From Virgibacillus siamensis (lineage in GTDB: Bacteria > Bacillota > Bacilli > Bacillales > Amphibacillaceae), in NCBI RefSeq assembly GCF_900162695.1, contig NZ_FUIH01000007.1, positions 1,426,001 to 1,490,000 on the forward strand: 64,000 nt of DNA. Reading direction: 5' to 3'. Of the stretch, positions 17,141 through 26,034 are shown in pieces. The notes beneath the pieces are model-generated. The model ran no database searches and had not been told where the DNA came from. It saw only the letters and a list, made by a program, of their open reading frames with translations. Positions within the stretch are counted from its first letter, which is position 1, and each line of letters begins with the position of its first letter. The position numbers and the translations under genes were made by a program.

Positions 17141-18133
17141 TTACTCTTCATATACGTATTTTAGAGCAGATTCCGGTTCTGCATATGACGCATTTTCAGC
17201 ATAATCAGTGGCTTCATTGACAAGCTTGCCAATCTCTCCTTCAATTTCTTTCATTGATTCTTCATTGAGCAGACCGGCTTCTTTCAGATAATCGGCAAAG
17301 GTTATTAATGAATCTTTCTTTTTTGCCTCTTCCACTTCCGCACTGTCCCTGTATTGACGGTCGTCATCGTCACTGGAATGTGCTGTTAAGCGATAGGATA
17401 CAGCTTCAATCAATGTTGGTCCTTCACCTTTTACTGCTCTTTCTCTAGCATTTTTTACAGCTTCATACACCGCAAGCGGATCATTGCCATCCACTGTTAC
17501 ACCTGGCATACCATAGCTTTGTCCCCGAACGGATACATTTTCCGAAGCAATTTGCTTTTCAAGCGGAACTGAAATTGCATATTTATTATTTTCCACCATT
17601 GTGATAACAGGTAGTTTATGAACACCTGCAAAGTTCAATCCCTCATGGAAATCACCCTGATTGGATGAGCCTTCGCCAAGTGTAACCAATGAAACAATAT
17701 CCCTTTGCTCCATTTTCGCAGCCAAGGCAACACCAACCGCATGCGGAACTTGTGTTGTAACCGGCGAAGCCCCAGTCAGGATTCTGTTTTTCTTCTGTCC
17801 GAAATGACCCGGCATCTGGCGCCCGCCTGAGTTAGGATCTTCCGCTTTGGCAAAACCGGACAACATCAATTCTTTAGTCGTCATGCCAAACGCCAATACA
17901 ACACCCATATCACGATAATATGGAGCTACATAATCTTCATCTCTGTTAAGTGCAAATGATGCACCTACCTGGGCTGCTTCCTGACCCTGGCAGGAGATAA
18001 CGAACGGGATTTTACCAGCACGGTTTAACAGCCACATCCGTTCGTCAATTTTTCTGGCCAAAAGCATCGTCTTATACATTTCCATTACCTGATCATCCGT
18101 CAAGCCTAATGATTCATGGCGATTTTTTGCCAT
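17141..18133 (-). CDS. bkdAA: Branched-chain keto-acid dehydrogenase E1 alpha
   Basis: ThDP-binding alpha subunit, 330 residues. The ThDP motif starts at GEGSSNQGDFHEGLNFAG and closes with ENNKYAISVP. The phosphorylation-loop-like segment YRLTAHSSDDDDRQYR is visible. It is 20 bp after lpdV. It pairs with bkdAB to decarboxylate keto acids of Leu, Val and Ile. Confidence 0.97.
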   Translation of the reverse strand: MAKNRHESLGLTDDQVMEMYKTMLLARKIDERMWLLNRAGKIPFVISCQGQEAAQVGASFALNRDEDYVAPYYRDMGVVLAFGMTTKELMLSGFAKAEDPNSGGRQMPGHFGQKKNRILTGASPVTTQVPHAVGVALAAKMEQRDIVSLVTLGEGSSNQGDFHEGLNFAGVHKLPVITMVENNKYAISVPLEKQIASENVSVRGQSYGMPGVTVDGNDPLAVYEAVKNARERAVKGEGPTLIEAVSYRLTAHSSDDDDRQYRDSAEVEEAKKKDSLITFADYLKEAGLLNEESMKEIEGEIGKLVNEATDYAENASYAEPESALKYVYEE

Positions 18134-18153
18134 CCGAATCCCTCCTCTGAATG

Positions 18154-19575
18154 TTATCCGTGTATTTGATTACCATCAACAGCCAATGCTGCCTCACCCA
18201 TCACCTCGGAAAGTGTCGGATGCGGATGTATGCTGTGTGAAATTTCCCAGGCAGTGGCATCCAGTACCTTTGCCAGCCCTGCTTCACTTATCATATCAGT
18301 CACATGTGGACCAATCATATGAACCCCAAGCAAATCCTCATTTGCCTTGTTTGTGATCATTTTCACAAAACCTTCCGACTCACCAAATACTAGTGCTTTT
18401 CCAATTGCCTGAAATGGGAATTTACCTATTTTAATTTCAAATCCTTTTTCCTTGGCCTGTTCTTCCGTCAGTCCCACACTGGCTACCTCCGGATTCGAGT
18501 AGATGCATGTCGGGACATTGTCATATTCTATCGATAAAGGATCTTTATCCGCCATATGTTCAACAGCAACAATACCTTCGTGAGAGGCCACATGTGCAAG
18601 CTGCATGCCGCCGATAACATCACCAATAGCGTATATATGTGACTCTTTCGTCTGAAAAAATGTGTTTGTGTGGATGTGCCCCTTTTCAACAACGATATCT
18701 GTATTCTCCAGACCTATATTTTGGGTGTTGGCTTCGCGTCCCACTGATACAAGCATCTTTTCAGCCGTATATGTTTGTTTCTCCCCATTTACTTCTGCTT
18801 CAATCGAAATACCATTTTTTGTCTCGAGTGTATCAGAAAGCACCTTTGCCCCCTTGACAAACGTTATACCTTTTTTCTTGAGCAACTTCTCTGCCTCTTT
18901 GGCAATATCATGGTCTTCGGTGGGTAAAATTTGATTAAGATATTCGACTACTGTTACCTCCACACCAAAATCGGCAAGCATAGATGCCCATTCTATCCCG
19001 ATAACACCGCCGCCGACAATCAAAATGGAGTCAGGGAGCACCTCCATCTCAAGTGCTTCATCAGAGGTTATTACATGAACACCGTCGATGTCGAGGCCGG
19101 GTAATGTGCGCGGCTTTGACCCGGTTGCAATCAGCACATTTTTCGGAACAATCATCGTGTTTTCATCCCCATTTTCATGTTCAATGGAGATCGTTCCTGG
19201 CATCGGAGAGAAAATGCTCGGTCCCAAGATTCTTCCAAAACCATTATAAACGTCAATTTTTCCCTTTTTCATTAATCCTTGTACACCTTGGTGCAATTTA
19301 GCAACAATTCCATTCTTACGTTCCTGTACTTTCGGAAAGTTCAACGTTGTATCTTTTGTCTCTACGCCATAATCGCCTGCATCCTGCGTCTGTTTATATA
19401 CTTCCGCACTACGCAGCAATGCTTTTGATGGTATACAACCTTTGTGCAGACAGGTTCCGCCAAGGTTACCTTTTTCAACGATGGCTACCTGCATTCCAAT
19501 TTGTGCAGCTCGAATAGCTGCTACATATCCGCCGGTCCCGCCACCGAGAACGACAAGATCATATTCTTTTGCCAT
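18154..19575 (-). CDS. lpdV: Dihydrolipoyl dehydrogenase (E3) of the Bkd complex
   Basis: FAD/NAD flavoprotein reoxidising lipoyl groups on BkdB, 473 residues. FAD motif GGGTGGYVAAIRAAQIG, redox-active disulfide in GGTCLHKGCIPSK, NAD motif VGGGVIGIEWASMLADFG and the C-terminal His-Glu pair in HSIHPHPTLSE are all present. The ATG at 19575 has AGGGAG 11 nt upstream; the in-frame GTG at 19587 overlaps that SD. Encoded inside the bkd operon between buk and bkdAA. Confidence 0.96.
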   Translation of the reverse strand: MAKEYDLVVLGGGTGGYVAAIRAAQIGMQVAIVEKGNLGGTCLHKGCIPSKALLRSAEVYKQTQDAGDYGVETKDTTLNFPKVQERKNGIVAKLHQGVQGLMKKGKIDVYNGFGRILGPSIFSPMPGTISIEHENGDENTMIVPKNVLIATGSKPRTLPGLDIDGVHVITSDEALEMEVLPDSILIVGGGVIGIEWASMLADFGVEVTVVEYLNQILPTEDHDIAKEAEKLLKKKGITFVKGAKVLSDTLETKNGISIEAEVNGEKQTYTAEKMLVSVGREANTQNIGLENTDIVVEKGHIHTNTFFQTKESHIYAIGDVIGGMQLAHVASHEGIVAVEHMADKDPLSIEYDNVPTCIYSNPEVASVGLTEEQAKEKGFEIKIGKFPFQAIGKALVFGESEGFVKMITNKANEDLLGVHMIGPHVTDMISEAGLAKVLDATAWEISHSIHPHPTLSEVMGEAALAVDGNQIHG

Positions 19576-19604
19576 AAACTTATACACTCCCTTGTTTACT
19601 GTTT

Positions 19605-20687
19605 TTATTCGGGGTAGGTTTTGACAGCTTCTTTTCCTGACAGTACTCTTAATACTCCTTCATTCAAGGCTTGTAACTCATTTTCACCGGGGTATGTCAT
19701 GATATCCGCAATCCATTTGACCCGATCGGAAATCAGTTTAATAAGGGTATTTCCAAATGCAAGATTGCCTGTTAACACAATTGCATCTGCATCTCCATTG
19801 AAAACAGCGGCCATTGCTCCGATTTCCTTTGCAATTTGATAAGCCATCGCATCATATATGTACATGGCAAACGGATCACCATCATCAATGCGTTTTTCAA
19901 TTTCTCCCGCACTGTTTGTATGCAAATAACCTTTAAGTCCGCCATTTTCAACCAGTTTCTTCATTATATCCTCCCGGTAATAATTCCCGGAAAAACAAAG
20001 TGATGCTAATTCTCCGCTTGGTACTGTACCTGCCCGTTCCGGTGAAAAAGGTCCTTCACCATCCAGACCATTATTAACATCGACTACCTTACCTTCACGA
20101 TGCGCTCCAATCGTTACTCCGCCACCCATATGAGCAACAATCAGCCGTGCCTCCGGATAGGTTTTTCCGAGATCCTTTGCAGCACGTCTTGCAGCAGCCT
20201 TCTGATTCAAAGCATGAAAAATGCTTTTTCGCGGAATCTCTGGTACTCCGGATATTCTTGCAATATCGTCCATCTCATCTACAACAATCGGATCAACAAT
20301 ATAAGATGGGATATTAAGTCCTTCCGCAATTCCATTTGAAATAACAGCTCCAAGATTTGATACATGCTCGCCATTACAGCCTTCCTTCAGTTCGCGAAGC
20401 ATTATTTCATTTATTTTATATGTTCCGCCTTGGATTGGACGCAGCAATCCGCCACGTCCACAAACTGCATTAAAACGGGAAATATTAATCCCTTCGTTAT
20501 CCAATTGATTTAGAATATGTTCCTTACGATACGAACTTTGATCCATCAACCATTGGAATTGTCTCAACTCATCTTCATTATGTTGAATTGTATTTTCAAA
20601 AATGCATGTATGGTTATCAAAAACCCCGATAGTCGTTGACAATGTATGAGGATTGATAACCAAGACACGAAAATGTTCCTGCGCCAT
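19605..20687 (-). CDS. buk: Butyrate kinase (branched-chain acyl phosphate kinase)
   Basis: Acetokinase-family enzyme making ATP and a free acid from butyryl- or branched acyl-phosphate, 360 residues. Visible are VLVINPHTLSTTIGVF, RGGLLRPIQGGTYKIN, VAHMGGGVTIGAHREGK and TGNLAFGN. Its partner phosphotransbutyrylase (ptb) converts acyl-CoA to acyl-phosphate and normally opens this operon, but no ptb is present here, so the substrate must come from a ptb elsewhere or the step is orphaned. The SD is weak. It is 32 bp after bcd. Confidence 0.95.
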   Translation of the reverse strand: MAQEHFRVLVINPHTLSTTIGVFDNHTCIFENTIQHNEDELRQFQWLMDQSSYRKEHILNQLDNEGINISRFNAVCGRGGLLRPIQGGTYKINEIMLRELKEGCNGEHVSNLGAVISNGIAEGLNIPSYIVDPIVVDEMDDIARISGVPEIPRKSIFHALNQKAAARRAAKDLGKTYPEARLIVAHMGGGVTIGAHREGKVVDVNNGLDGEGPFSPERAGTVPSGELASLCFSGNYYREDIMKKLVENGGLKGYLHTNSAGEIEKRIDDGDPFAMYIYDAMAYQIAKEIGAMAAVFNGDADAIVLTGNLAFGNTLIKLISDRVKWIADIMTYPGENELQALNEGVLRVLSGKEAVKTYPE

Positions 20688-20719
20688 AACCCGTCACACT
20701 CCGTTTTCACCAGAACAGT

Positions 20720-21814
20720 TTACCTTCTGCTCAGCGTATGGTGTCCGTTCAGCAAAAATTGATTGCGGGACTTTCGTAGTGATTCAATTCGTTCTTCGGC
20801 CATACGGTCTGCAGCTACATATGTTGGAATATTATCCCTTTTTGAAATCTCAAATACCCGCATCAGACTATCGTAAATTGTCTCCACTTTTCTCATGGCT
20901 CTTGACTCATTATATCCGTTAAGTTCATCTGCGACATTTATTACACCGCCGGAATTGATCACATAATCCGGAGCGTAAACAATTCCCTTTTCATGGATGA
21001 TGTCGCCATGTTCAGAAGTTTTTAATTGATTGTTGGCCGAGCCTGCAATAACCTTTGCTTTCAGTTGCGGAATTGTTTCATCATTAATGGTTGCCCCGAG
21101 CGCACATGGTGCATAAATATCGCAATCAACACTGTAAATGTCATCAGGAGCCACTGCTTTCGCATCAAATGCATCAACAGCGCGTTTCACAGCATCTTCA
21201 TTGATATCCGTTACAATGATATTTGCGCCTTCCTTATGCAAATGTTCACAAACAGCATAAGCAACATTACCGACTCCCTGAATTGCAACGGTGCGTCCTT
21301 CCAGTGAATCAGACCCGAACGCCTCCTTCGCTGCTGCCTTCATACCTTTATATACACCATATCCGGTAACAGGTGAAGGATTACCCGATGAACCAAATTC
21401 GGGTGAAATTCCAGTTACATAATCGGTCTCCATATGAATAAGATCCATGTCGTGAACTGTTGTTCCCACGTCCTCTGCAGTAATATAACGGCCATTCAGA
21501 CTTTGAATATAACGTCCGAACGCACGAAACATTTCAGGATTTTTGTCTTTTTTAGGGTCACCGATGATGACAGTCTTTCCTCCGCCCAGATTCAGCCCGG
21601 CCGCAGCATTTTTATATGTCATTCCTTTAGCAAGCCTCAGTGCATCTTCAATAGCCTCTTCTTCAGAATTGTAAGTCCACATTCTTGTTCCGCCAAGTGC
21701 AGGTCCAAGTGTTGTATCATGTATGGCAATAACAGCTTTCAACCCTGAATTCTCATCTTGACAAAACACCAATTGTTCATAATCATATTTCTCCATATAC
21801 TTAAAGATTTCCAT
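20720..21814 (-). CDS. bcd: Leucine (branched-chain amino acid) dehydrogenase
   Basis: NAD-dependent oxidative deaminase of Leu, Val and Ile, 364 residues, giving the 2-keto acids used by BkdA-BkdB. The sequence is very close to B. subtilis Bcd: KYMEKYDYEQLVFCQDE, LGGTRMWTY, the catalytic lysine in GMTYKNAAAGLNLGGGK, the Rossmann motif VQGVGNVA (here IQGVGNVA) and the end LSRR. It is first in the operon, directly behind the sigma-54 promoter at 21931-21948; strong SD (GAGGAAG). Confidence 0.97.
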   Translation of the reverse strand: MEIFKYMEKYDYEQLVFCQDENSGLKAVIAIHDTTLGPALGGTRMWTYNSEEEAIEDALRLAKGMTYKNAAAGLNLGGGKTVIIGDPKKDKNPEMFRAFGRYIQSLNGRYITAEDVGTTVHDMDLIHMETDYVTGISPEFGSSGNPSPVTGYGVYKGMKAAAKEAFGSDSLEGRTVAIQGVGNVAYAVCEHLHKEGANIIVTDINEDAVKRAVDAFDAKAVAPDDIYSVDCDIYAPCALGATINDETIPQLKAKVIAGSANNQLKTSEHGDIIHEKGIVYAPDYVINSGGVINVADELNGYNESRAMRKVETIYDSLMRVFEISKRDNIPTYVAADRMAEERIESLRKSRNQFLLNGHHTLSRR

Positions 21815-21930
21815 TATAACTTCCTCCTCATTTGATTGTGTTCATTTATTTATTCGTCTTTCAAATCCTGATGACATTCTGCAGATTTGGAAGCAAATAA
21901 GCAATCATTATTTTTTCTCCAAAGATAACA

Positions 21931-21948
21931 ATGCAAAAACCATGCCAA
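21931..21948 (-). promoter_or_regulatory. Sigma-54 (SigL) -24/-12 promoter of the bkd operon
   Basis: On the minus strand TTGGCATGGTTTTTGCAT matches TGGCAC-N5-TTGCW with the invariant GG and GC exactly 10 nt apart. It lies about 115 bp upstream of bcd. The operon encodes, just upstream, a sigma-54 activator (bkdR), and the B. subtilis bkd operon is SigL/BkdR dependent, so the assignment is firm. Confidence 0.92.
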
Positions 21949-21992
21949 CTCCATTATTCTTGAAAGCGCTTTAATTAACTTGAATTTCACTA

Positions 21993-22006
21993 TGCAATTT
22001 TTTGCA
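21993..22006. promoter_or_regulatory. Palindrome TGCAA-N4-TTGCA, candidate BkdR upstream activating site
   Basis: A perfect 5-4-5 inverted repeat directly beyond the bkdR stop and centred about 55 bp upstream of the -24 element, a position fitting an enhancer-binding protein. The same palindrome recurs at the bkdR start (24085-24098), supporting a BkdR role. Binding is inferred. Confidence 0.55.
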
Positions 22007-22007
22007 A

Positions 22008-24071
22008 TCATGAAAGATTTTGCATGTTATATTTTTCAAGTTTATAATATAAATTTCGAATTGATACATTCAGATCTTTAGCCGTTTTTGTCTTATTGTA
22101 ATTGTTTTTTTCAAAGACTTTCTGTATATAATCTTTTTCAAAATTATTAACTGCCTGCTGCAGGCTGGTGTGCCGATTGTCCATTACAGCAAGAGAATGA
22201 TGCTGGATGCCTGCTAAAGTTCCGAATAAATCCGGAATGTGTTTTCTTTGTATAATTTCTTCATTCATATCCATATAAATCATGGCACGTCCGATAACAT
22301 TTTCAAGTTCACGTATGTTACCGGGCCAATGATAATTTTTCAAATAATCATATGCTTCCCGATTAATTGACTTAACATTACGACCATAATCTTCGTTCGT
22401 CTTGTCAATAATGTGCTGAATTAAATCAGGCAAATCATTTATCCGTTCTTTAAGGGCGGGAATGTAAATTGGCAGTCGATTTAGTCTGTAATACAAATCC
22501 TCACGAAACGTTTTGTTCATGATGGCTTTTTCCAGATTAACATTGGTTGCAGTAATAATCCGTACATTTAATGTAATCGGATTAGTGCCGCCAACCCGGA
22601 CAATTTCATTCTCCTGCAGCACTCGAAGTAATTTCGCCTGCATATGGAGTGATAATTCACCAATTTCATCCAGAAAAATACTTCCTAAATTTGCTTCTTC
22701 AAATAATCCCTTCTTTCCCCCTTGACGAGCTCCGGAAAAAGCACCTTCCTCATAACCGAATAGTTCACTTTCTAAAATTGATTCAGCTATGGCCGCACAA
22801 TTTACCCGAATAAATTTATTGTGTTTACGGTTGCTTTCATTATGAATGGCATGAGCAAATAATTCCTTGCCTGTTCCGGATTCACCTCTTAAAAGGATGG
22901 ATGCAGGTGTTTTGGCACCTACTTTTGCCTGTTCCAGAGAAATTTTCATTTCCTCGGAAGATCCTATAATATCGTCAAATGTGTATTTCGCCTCCAAATT
23001 GCGTATAATCTGGCGCGCGCGCTTCAGTTCGCTTGTCAACGTTCTAATCTCAGATACATCATGAAGCACACCAACACTTCCCTTGATTTTCCCATCTACA
23101 ATCACTGGGGCAACATTAACCAGGACATCCCGCTTGGCAGGCCCAACCTTCATTCGGACTCCACGAACCGCCCGGCGTGTTTTTAATACCTTCATATGCA
23201 TGCTTTCACCTTCTGATATATCCGTTGATGCGGGTGCACCTACAATATCGGACTCTTTCATCCCGGTGATCCTTGTATAAGCAGGATTGATCATAATGCC
23301 TGTCCCACTATCATCCACAACGCTGATTGCTTCATCCGAAGACTGAATAATTGCTTCAAGCATTGTTTTTATTTCTTTTAAATCTGTGTTTTCTTCGGCC
23401 AGATTGACAACTTCCGTAATATCCTTAAATACAGCGAAGGCACCTACTATTCGATCTTCCAAATTAATCATCGGGATTCGAGTTGTTATGACTTGTTTAC
23501 CATTTTCCAGAACAAGTTTCTGGTTTACCTCTTTTCTTCTGCTTCGTAATACATGGGGAAGCCTGGTAGCGGCAATAACATCTTTTATATCCTGATCAAG
23601 AAATTTTTCTTTGGACAGCCCAGTAATCCGTTCAGTACTTTTGTTTACAAACTGAACCTTTTCATCCCCGTTTATTACAATCATGCCATCCCGTATGTTA
23701 TCAAGAATAAGCTTCTGATTGTCACTTTGAAGTTGGAGGCGCTTGACCAATGTCTCTTTTTCTTCCAGTAACTCGGAAATTATGTACGCAACTGATCCTG
23801 GTATCACGACAGTTGGTCTGGTCGTTTTATCAAGCAATTCTTTGAGTACATCCTCATCACCAGTTGCTTCAATGACGATATCAATGTCCTTATGAACCCA
23901 GTCCTGCCACTTTTGTCCAGTCGGTATTCCCATTTTACGGGCTTTGATGATGCCGGCAGCATCAAAATTACGATCTATAACGGCAGCGATCTTCATGCGA
24001 TCTGTATTATATAAAATTTTCAACAAAGCATTTCCGCCTTTACCCGCACCTACAATCAATACATTTTTCAT
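22008..24071 (-). CDS. bkdR: Sigma-54-dependent activator of the bkd operon
   Basis: Enhancer-binding transcription activator, 687 residues. In order: a Rossmann-like N domain (MKNVLIVGAGKGGNALLKIL, residues 1-105), two PAS domains (about 120-225 and 240-350), the AAA+ domain (about 365-600; Walker A GESGTGKELFAHAIH, Walker B SIFLDEIGEL) and a Fis-type helix-turn-helix (about 645-687; TAKDLNVSIRNLYYKLEKY). The sigma-54 contact loop reads GAFSGA instead of GAFTGA, a conservative change seen in some activators. The ATG at 24071 matches the family start. It lies upstream of bcd in the same direction and is flanked by its own candidate sites. Confidence 0.95.
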   Translation of the reverse strand: MKNVLIVGAGKGGNALLKILYNTDRMKIAAVIDRNFDAAGIIKARKMGIPTGQKWQDWVHKDIDIVIEATGDEDVLKELLDKTTRPTVVIPGSVAYIISELLEEKETLVKRLQLQSDNQKLILDNIRDGMIVINGDEKVQFVNKSTERITGLSKEKFLDQDIKDVIAATRLPHVLRSRRKEVNQKLVLENGKQVITTRIPMINLEDRIVGAFAVFKDITEVVNLAEENTDLKEIKTMLEAIIQSSDEAISVVDDSGTGIMINPAYTRITGMKESDIVGAPASTDISEGESMHMKVLKTRRAVRGVRMKVGPAKRDVLVNVAPVIVDGKIKGSVGVLHDVSEIRTLTSELKRARQIIRNLEAKYTFDDIIGSSEEMKISLEQAKVGAKTPASILLRGESGTGKELFAHAIHNESNRKHNKFIRVNCAAIAESILESELFGYEEGAFSGARQGGKKGLFEEANLGSIFLDEIGELSLHMQAKLLRVLQENEIVRVGGTNPITLNVRIITATNVNLEKAIMNKTFREDLYYRLNRLPIYIPALKERINDLPDLIQHIIDKTNEDYGRNVKSINREAYDYLKNYHWPGNIRELENVIGRAMIYMDMNEEIIQRKHIPDLFGTLAGIQHHSLAVMDNRHTSLQQAVNNFEKDYIQKVFEKNNYNKTKTAKDLNVSIRNLYYKLEKYNMQNLS

Positions 24072-24084
24072 GGACTCCCCACCT

Positions 24085-24133
24085 TGCAATACTTTGCATA
24101 ATTTAATGATACGTTATTCTGCAATTTTTGGCA
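24085..24133. promoter_or_regulatory. Two tandem TGCAA-N4-TTGCA palindromes upstream of bkdR
   Basis: 24085-24098 is a perfect TGCAA-TACT-TTGCA; 24120-24133 is TGCAA-TTTT-TGGCA with one mismatch. Their centres are 35 bp apart. The proximal one ends 13 bp before the bkdR start, so binding there would repress bkdR, suggesting autoregulation. The arms are identical to those of 21993-22006. Confidence 0.5.
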
Positions 24134-24203
24134 AATCCAATTCGATTTGTATTTCGATAGCCATCTGCTATACTTAGGGAAAAGAAATAAAAGGGGAAGT
24201 AAC

Positions 24204-24437
24204 ATGGTTCGCATCATTGCAGCGCTAGTGCTTTTCATTCCCGGGCTGATTTCCGCATATGGAATTAAGCTCATGCGTGACACATTATTTGATGATTTTA
24301 ACCCGATATTTTTACATATTGGTATTCAATTTACAATCGGTCTTATACTGTTCCTAGCCGGAATTGCTTTTATAGGCGGATTCATCGTTCATCGCGACAG
24401 AAAGAGGCAACTTCATAAAAAAAGAAATCAAAGATGA
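24204..24437 (+). CDS. yqzF: DUF2627 membrane protein (YqzF)
   Basis: A 77-residue protein with two hydrophobic helices: VRIIAALVLFIPGLISAYGI and FTIGLILFLAGIAFIGGFIV. It has a short loop between them and a basic C-terminal tail (RDRKRQLHKKRNQR). This is the DUF2627/YqzF family found next to bkdR in Bacillaceae. Function unknown. The ATG at 24204 has a GGGGAAG SD; an upstream in-frame start at 24147 lies in the promoter region of the divergent bkdR and is rejected. Confidence 0.85.
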   Translation: MVRIIAALVLFIPGLISAYGIKLMRDTLFDDFNPIFLHIGIQFTIGLILFLAGIAFIGGFIVHRDRKRQLHKKRNQR

Positions 24438-24460
24438 CCTGTATATGTCATCTTTTTATT
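24429..24460 (+). terminator. Terminator of yqzF
   Basis: Stem AAAGATGAC with GTCATCTTT, 8-nt loop, then TTTATT. Confidence 0.8.
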
Positions 24461-24509
24461 ATGTGAAAATATGTTAAACTATAAAAAAAGTGAAAATGGA
24501 GAGATTTGA

Positions 24510-25862
24510 ATGAAAGTAACCAAATTTGGGGGAAGCTCCGTAGCAAATGCGGAACAGATCAGGAAAGTCGGATCCATCATAAAAGATGATCCGGAACGAA
24601 AAATCATTGTCGTATCAGCACCGGGCAAGCGGGACAAGGATGATGTCAAAGTAACGGATCTACTGATTCAATTGGCGGAAAGTGTCCTTAATAAGGAAGA
24701 TTATACGGCAAACCTGCAGGCAGTACTTATTCGTTTTTCTGAAATCACAGAGGAACTTGAAATTTCGTCATCCTTTTTAAGTGATTTGGAACAGACTATT
24801 CAGCGAATTATTACGGATGACATTTCTGACAGGAGTAAAATGGACACACTGAAATCAATAGGTGAAGACAGCAGTGCAAAAATTATTAGTATGCATCTGA
24901 AGAAGCTGGGACTGGATGCTACATATCTGAATCCAAAAGATGCCGGTATTATTGTCAGCAATGAACCGGGACAAGCTCAAATCTTAGATGAAAGCTATTC
25001 GGAATTGTACAAACTGCGGGAAAAAGAAGACGTAATGGTTATCCCCGGTTTTTTCGGCTATACAAAAGATGGGGATCTGATGACTTTCCCACGCGGCGGA
25101 TCTGATATTACCGGATCAATAGTGGCAGCGGGTGTAAAAGCTGATCTTTATGAAAATTTCACTGATGTTGATTCGGTTTATTCCGTAAATCCTACAATCG
25201 TGAAAAATCCAAAGGAAATCACGACGCTGACATACAAGGAAATGCGTGAATTATCCTATGCAGGATTTTCCGTTTTTCATGATGAAGCTTTAATTCCCGC
25301 TTTTCAGCATCAGATACCTGTGAGTATCAAAAACACAAACAACCCATATGCACCTGGCACATTAATTGTTGCGGAGAAAAGACATCATGAAAAATGTGTT
25401 ATTGGAATTGCCGGTGATACCGGATTTTCCAGTCTTTTTGTCAGTAAATATTTAATGAACAGAGAAATTGGCTTTGGACGTAAATTGTTGCAGATTTTGG
25501 AGGACGAATCCATTTCATTCGAACACGCTCCATCAGGAATTGACGATATGTCTGTTATTATCCGGGACTTTAACTTTTCTTATGAAAAAGAAAAAGTTGT
25601 GCTGAAACGTGTCCAGGAAGAACTGAAACCGGACAATATTAAAATGCACCGCAATTTGGCGATGGTGATGATTGTCGGAGAAGGATTAATGAGTACAGTA
25701 GGAATTGCCAAAAAAGCTGCCACTGCACTAACGACAGCGAATGTAAATATAGAAATGATCAACCAAGGATCATCTGATGTTTCCATGATGTTCGGTATAC
25801 AATCCGATGATCTGGAAAAGGCAATTCAGTCATTATATGAAGTCTTCTTCAATGAAGAATAA
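24510..25862 (+). CDS. Aspartate kinase (monofunctional, YclM/ThrD type)
   Basis: Phosphorylates aspartate at the head of Lys/Thr/Met and diaminopimelate synthesis. It has 450 residues: kinase domain (1-295; MKVTKFGGSSVANAEQIRKV, FTDVDSVYSVNP, SYAGFSVFHDEALIPA) and two C-terminal ACT domains (about 310-450; VGIAKKAATALTTANVNIEM, NQGSSDVSMMFGI). Length and sequence fit the class III-like AK of B. subtilis YclM rather than DapG or LysC with internal starts. It stands alone between yqzF and spo0A. Effector (Lys or Thr) cannot be read from sequence. Confidence 0.92.
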   Translation: MKVTKFGGSSVANAEQIRKVGSIIKDDPERKIIVVSAPGKRDKDDVKVTDLLIQLAESVLNKEDYTANLQAVLIRFSEITEELEISSSFLSDLEQTIQRIITDDISDRSKMDTLKSIGEDSSAKIISMHLKKLGLDATYLNPKDAGIIVSNEPGQAQILDESYSELYKLREKEDVMVIPGFFGYTKDGDLMTFPRGGSDITGSIVAAGVKADLYENFTDVDSVYSVNPTIVKNPKEITTLTYKEMRELSYAGFSVFHDEALIPAFQHQIPVSIKNTNNPYAPGTLIVAEKRHHEKCVIGIAGDTGFSSLFVSKYLMNREIGFGRKLLQILEDESISFEHAPSGIDDMSVIIRDFNFSYEKEKVVLKRVQEELKPDNIKMHRNLAMVMIVGEGLMSTVGIAKKAATALTTANVNIEMINQGSSDVSMMFGIQSDDLEKAIQSLYEVFFNEE

Positions 25863-25870
25863 AGAATAAG

Positions 25871-25979
25871 GAGGCCGGGACATATCAAAAAATGTGATTC
25901 ATAAGACGAACAATCTGGAGCGGTTTTACGCTCCATTTTCTAATTAGTTGTTCGGCTTTACACTATTGTCCCAGCCTCT
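25871..25979. repeat. 109-bp nested palindromic element (MITE-like intergenic repeat)
   Basis: Outer arms GAGGCCGGGACA (25872-25883) and TGTCCCAGCCTC (25967-25978) pair with one wobble. Inside are CGAACAA/TTGTTCG (25908-25914/25948-25954) and a tight GGAGCG-N5-CGCTCC hairpin (25918-25934). The GAGGCTGGGACA outer arm is familiar from small dispersed repeats in Firmicutes. It sits between convergent aspartokinase and spo0A genes and probably doubles as a bidirectional terminator. Other copies were not found in this window. Confidence 0.65.
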
Positions 25980-26034
25980 TCATTTTTTTATAATTAGTAT
26001 TCACATAACCCGTACCCTTGCTTTACATTTACCT

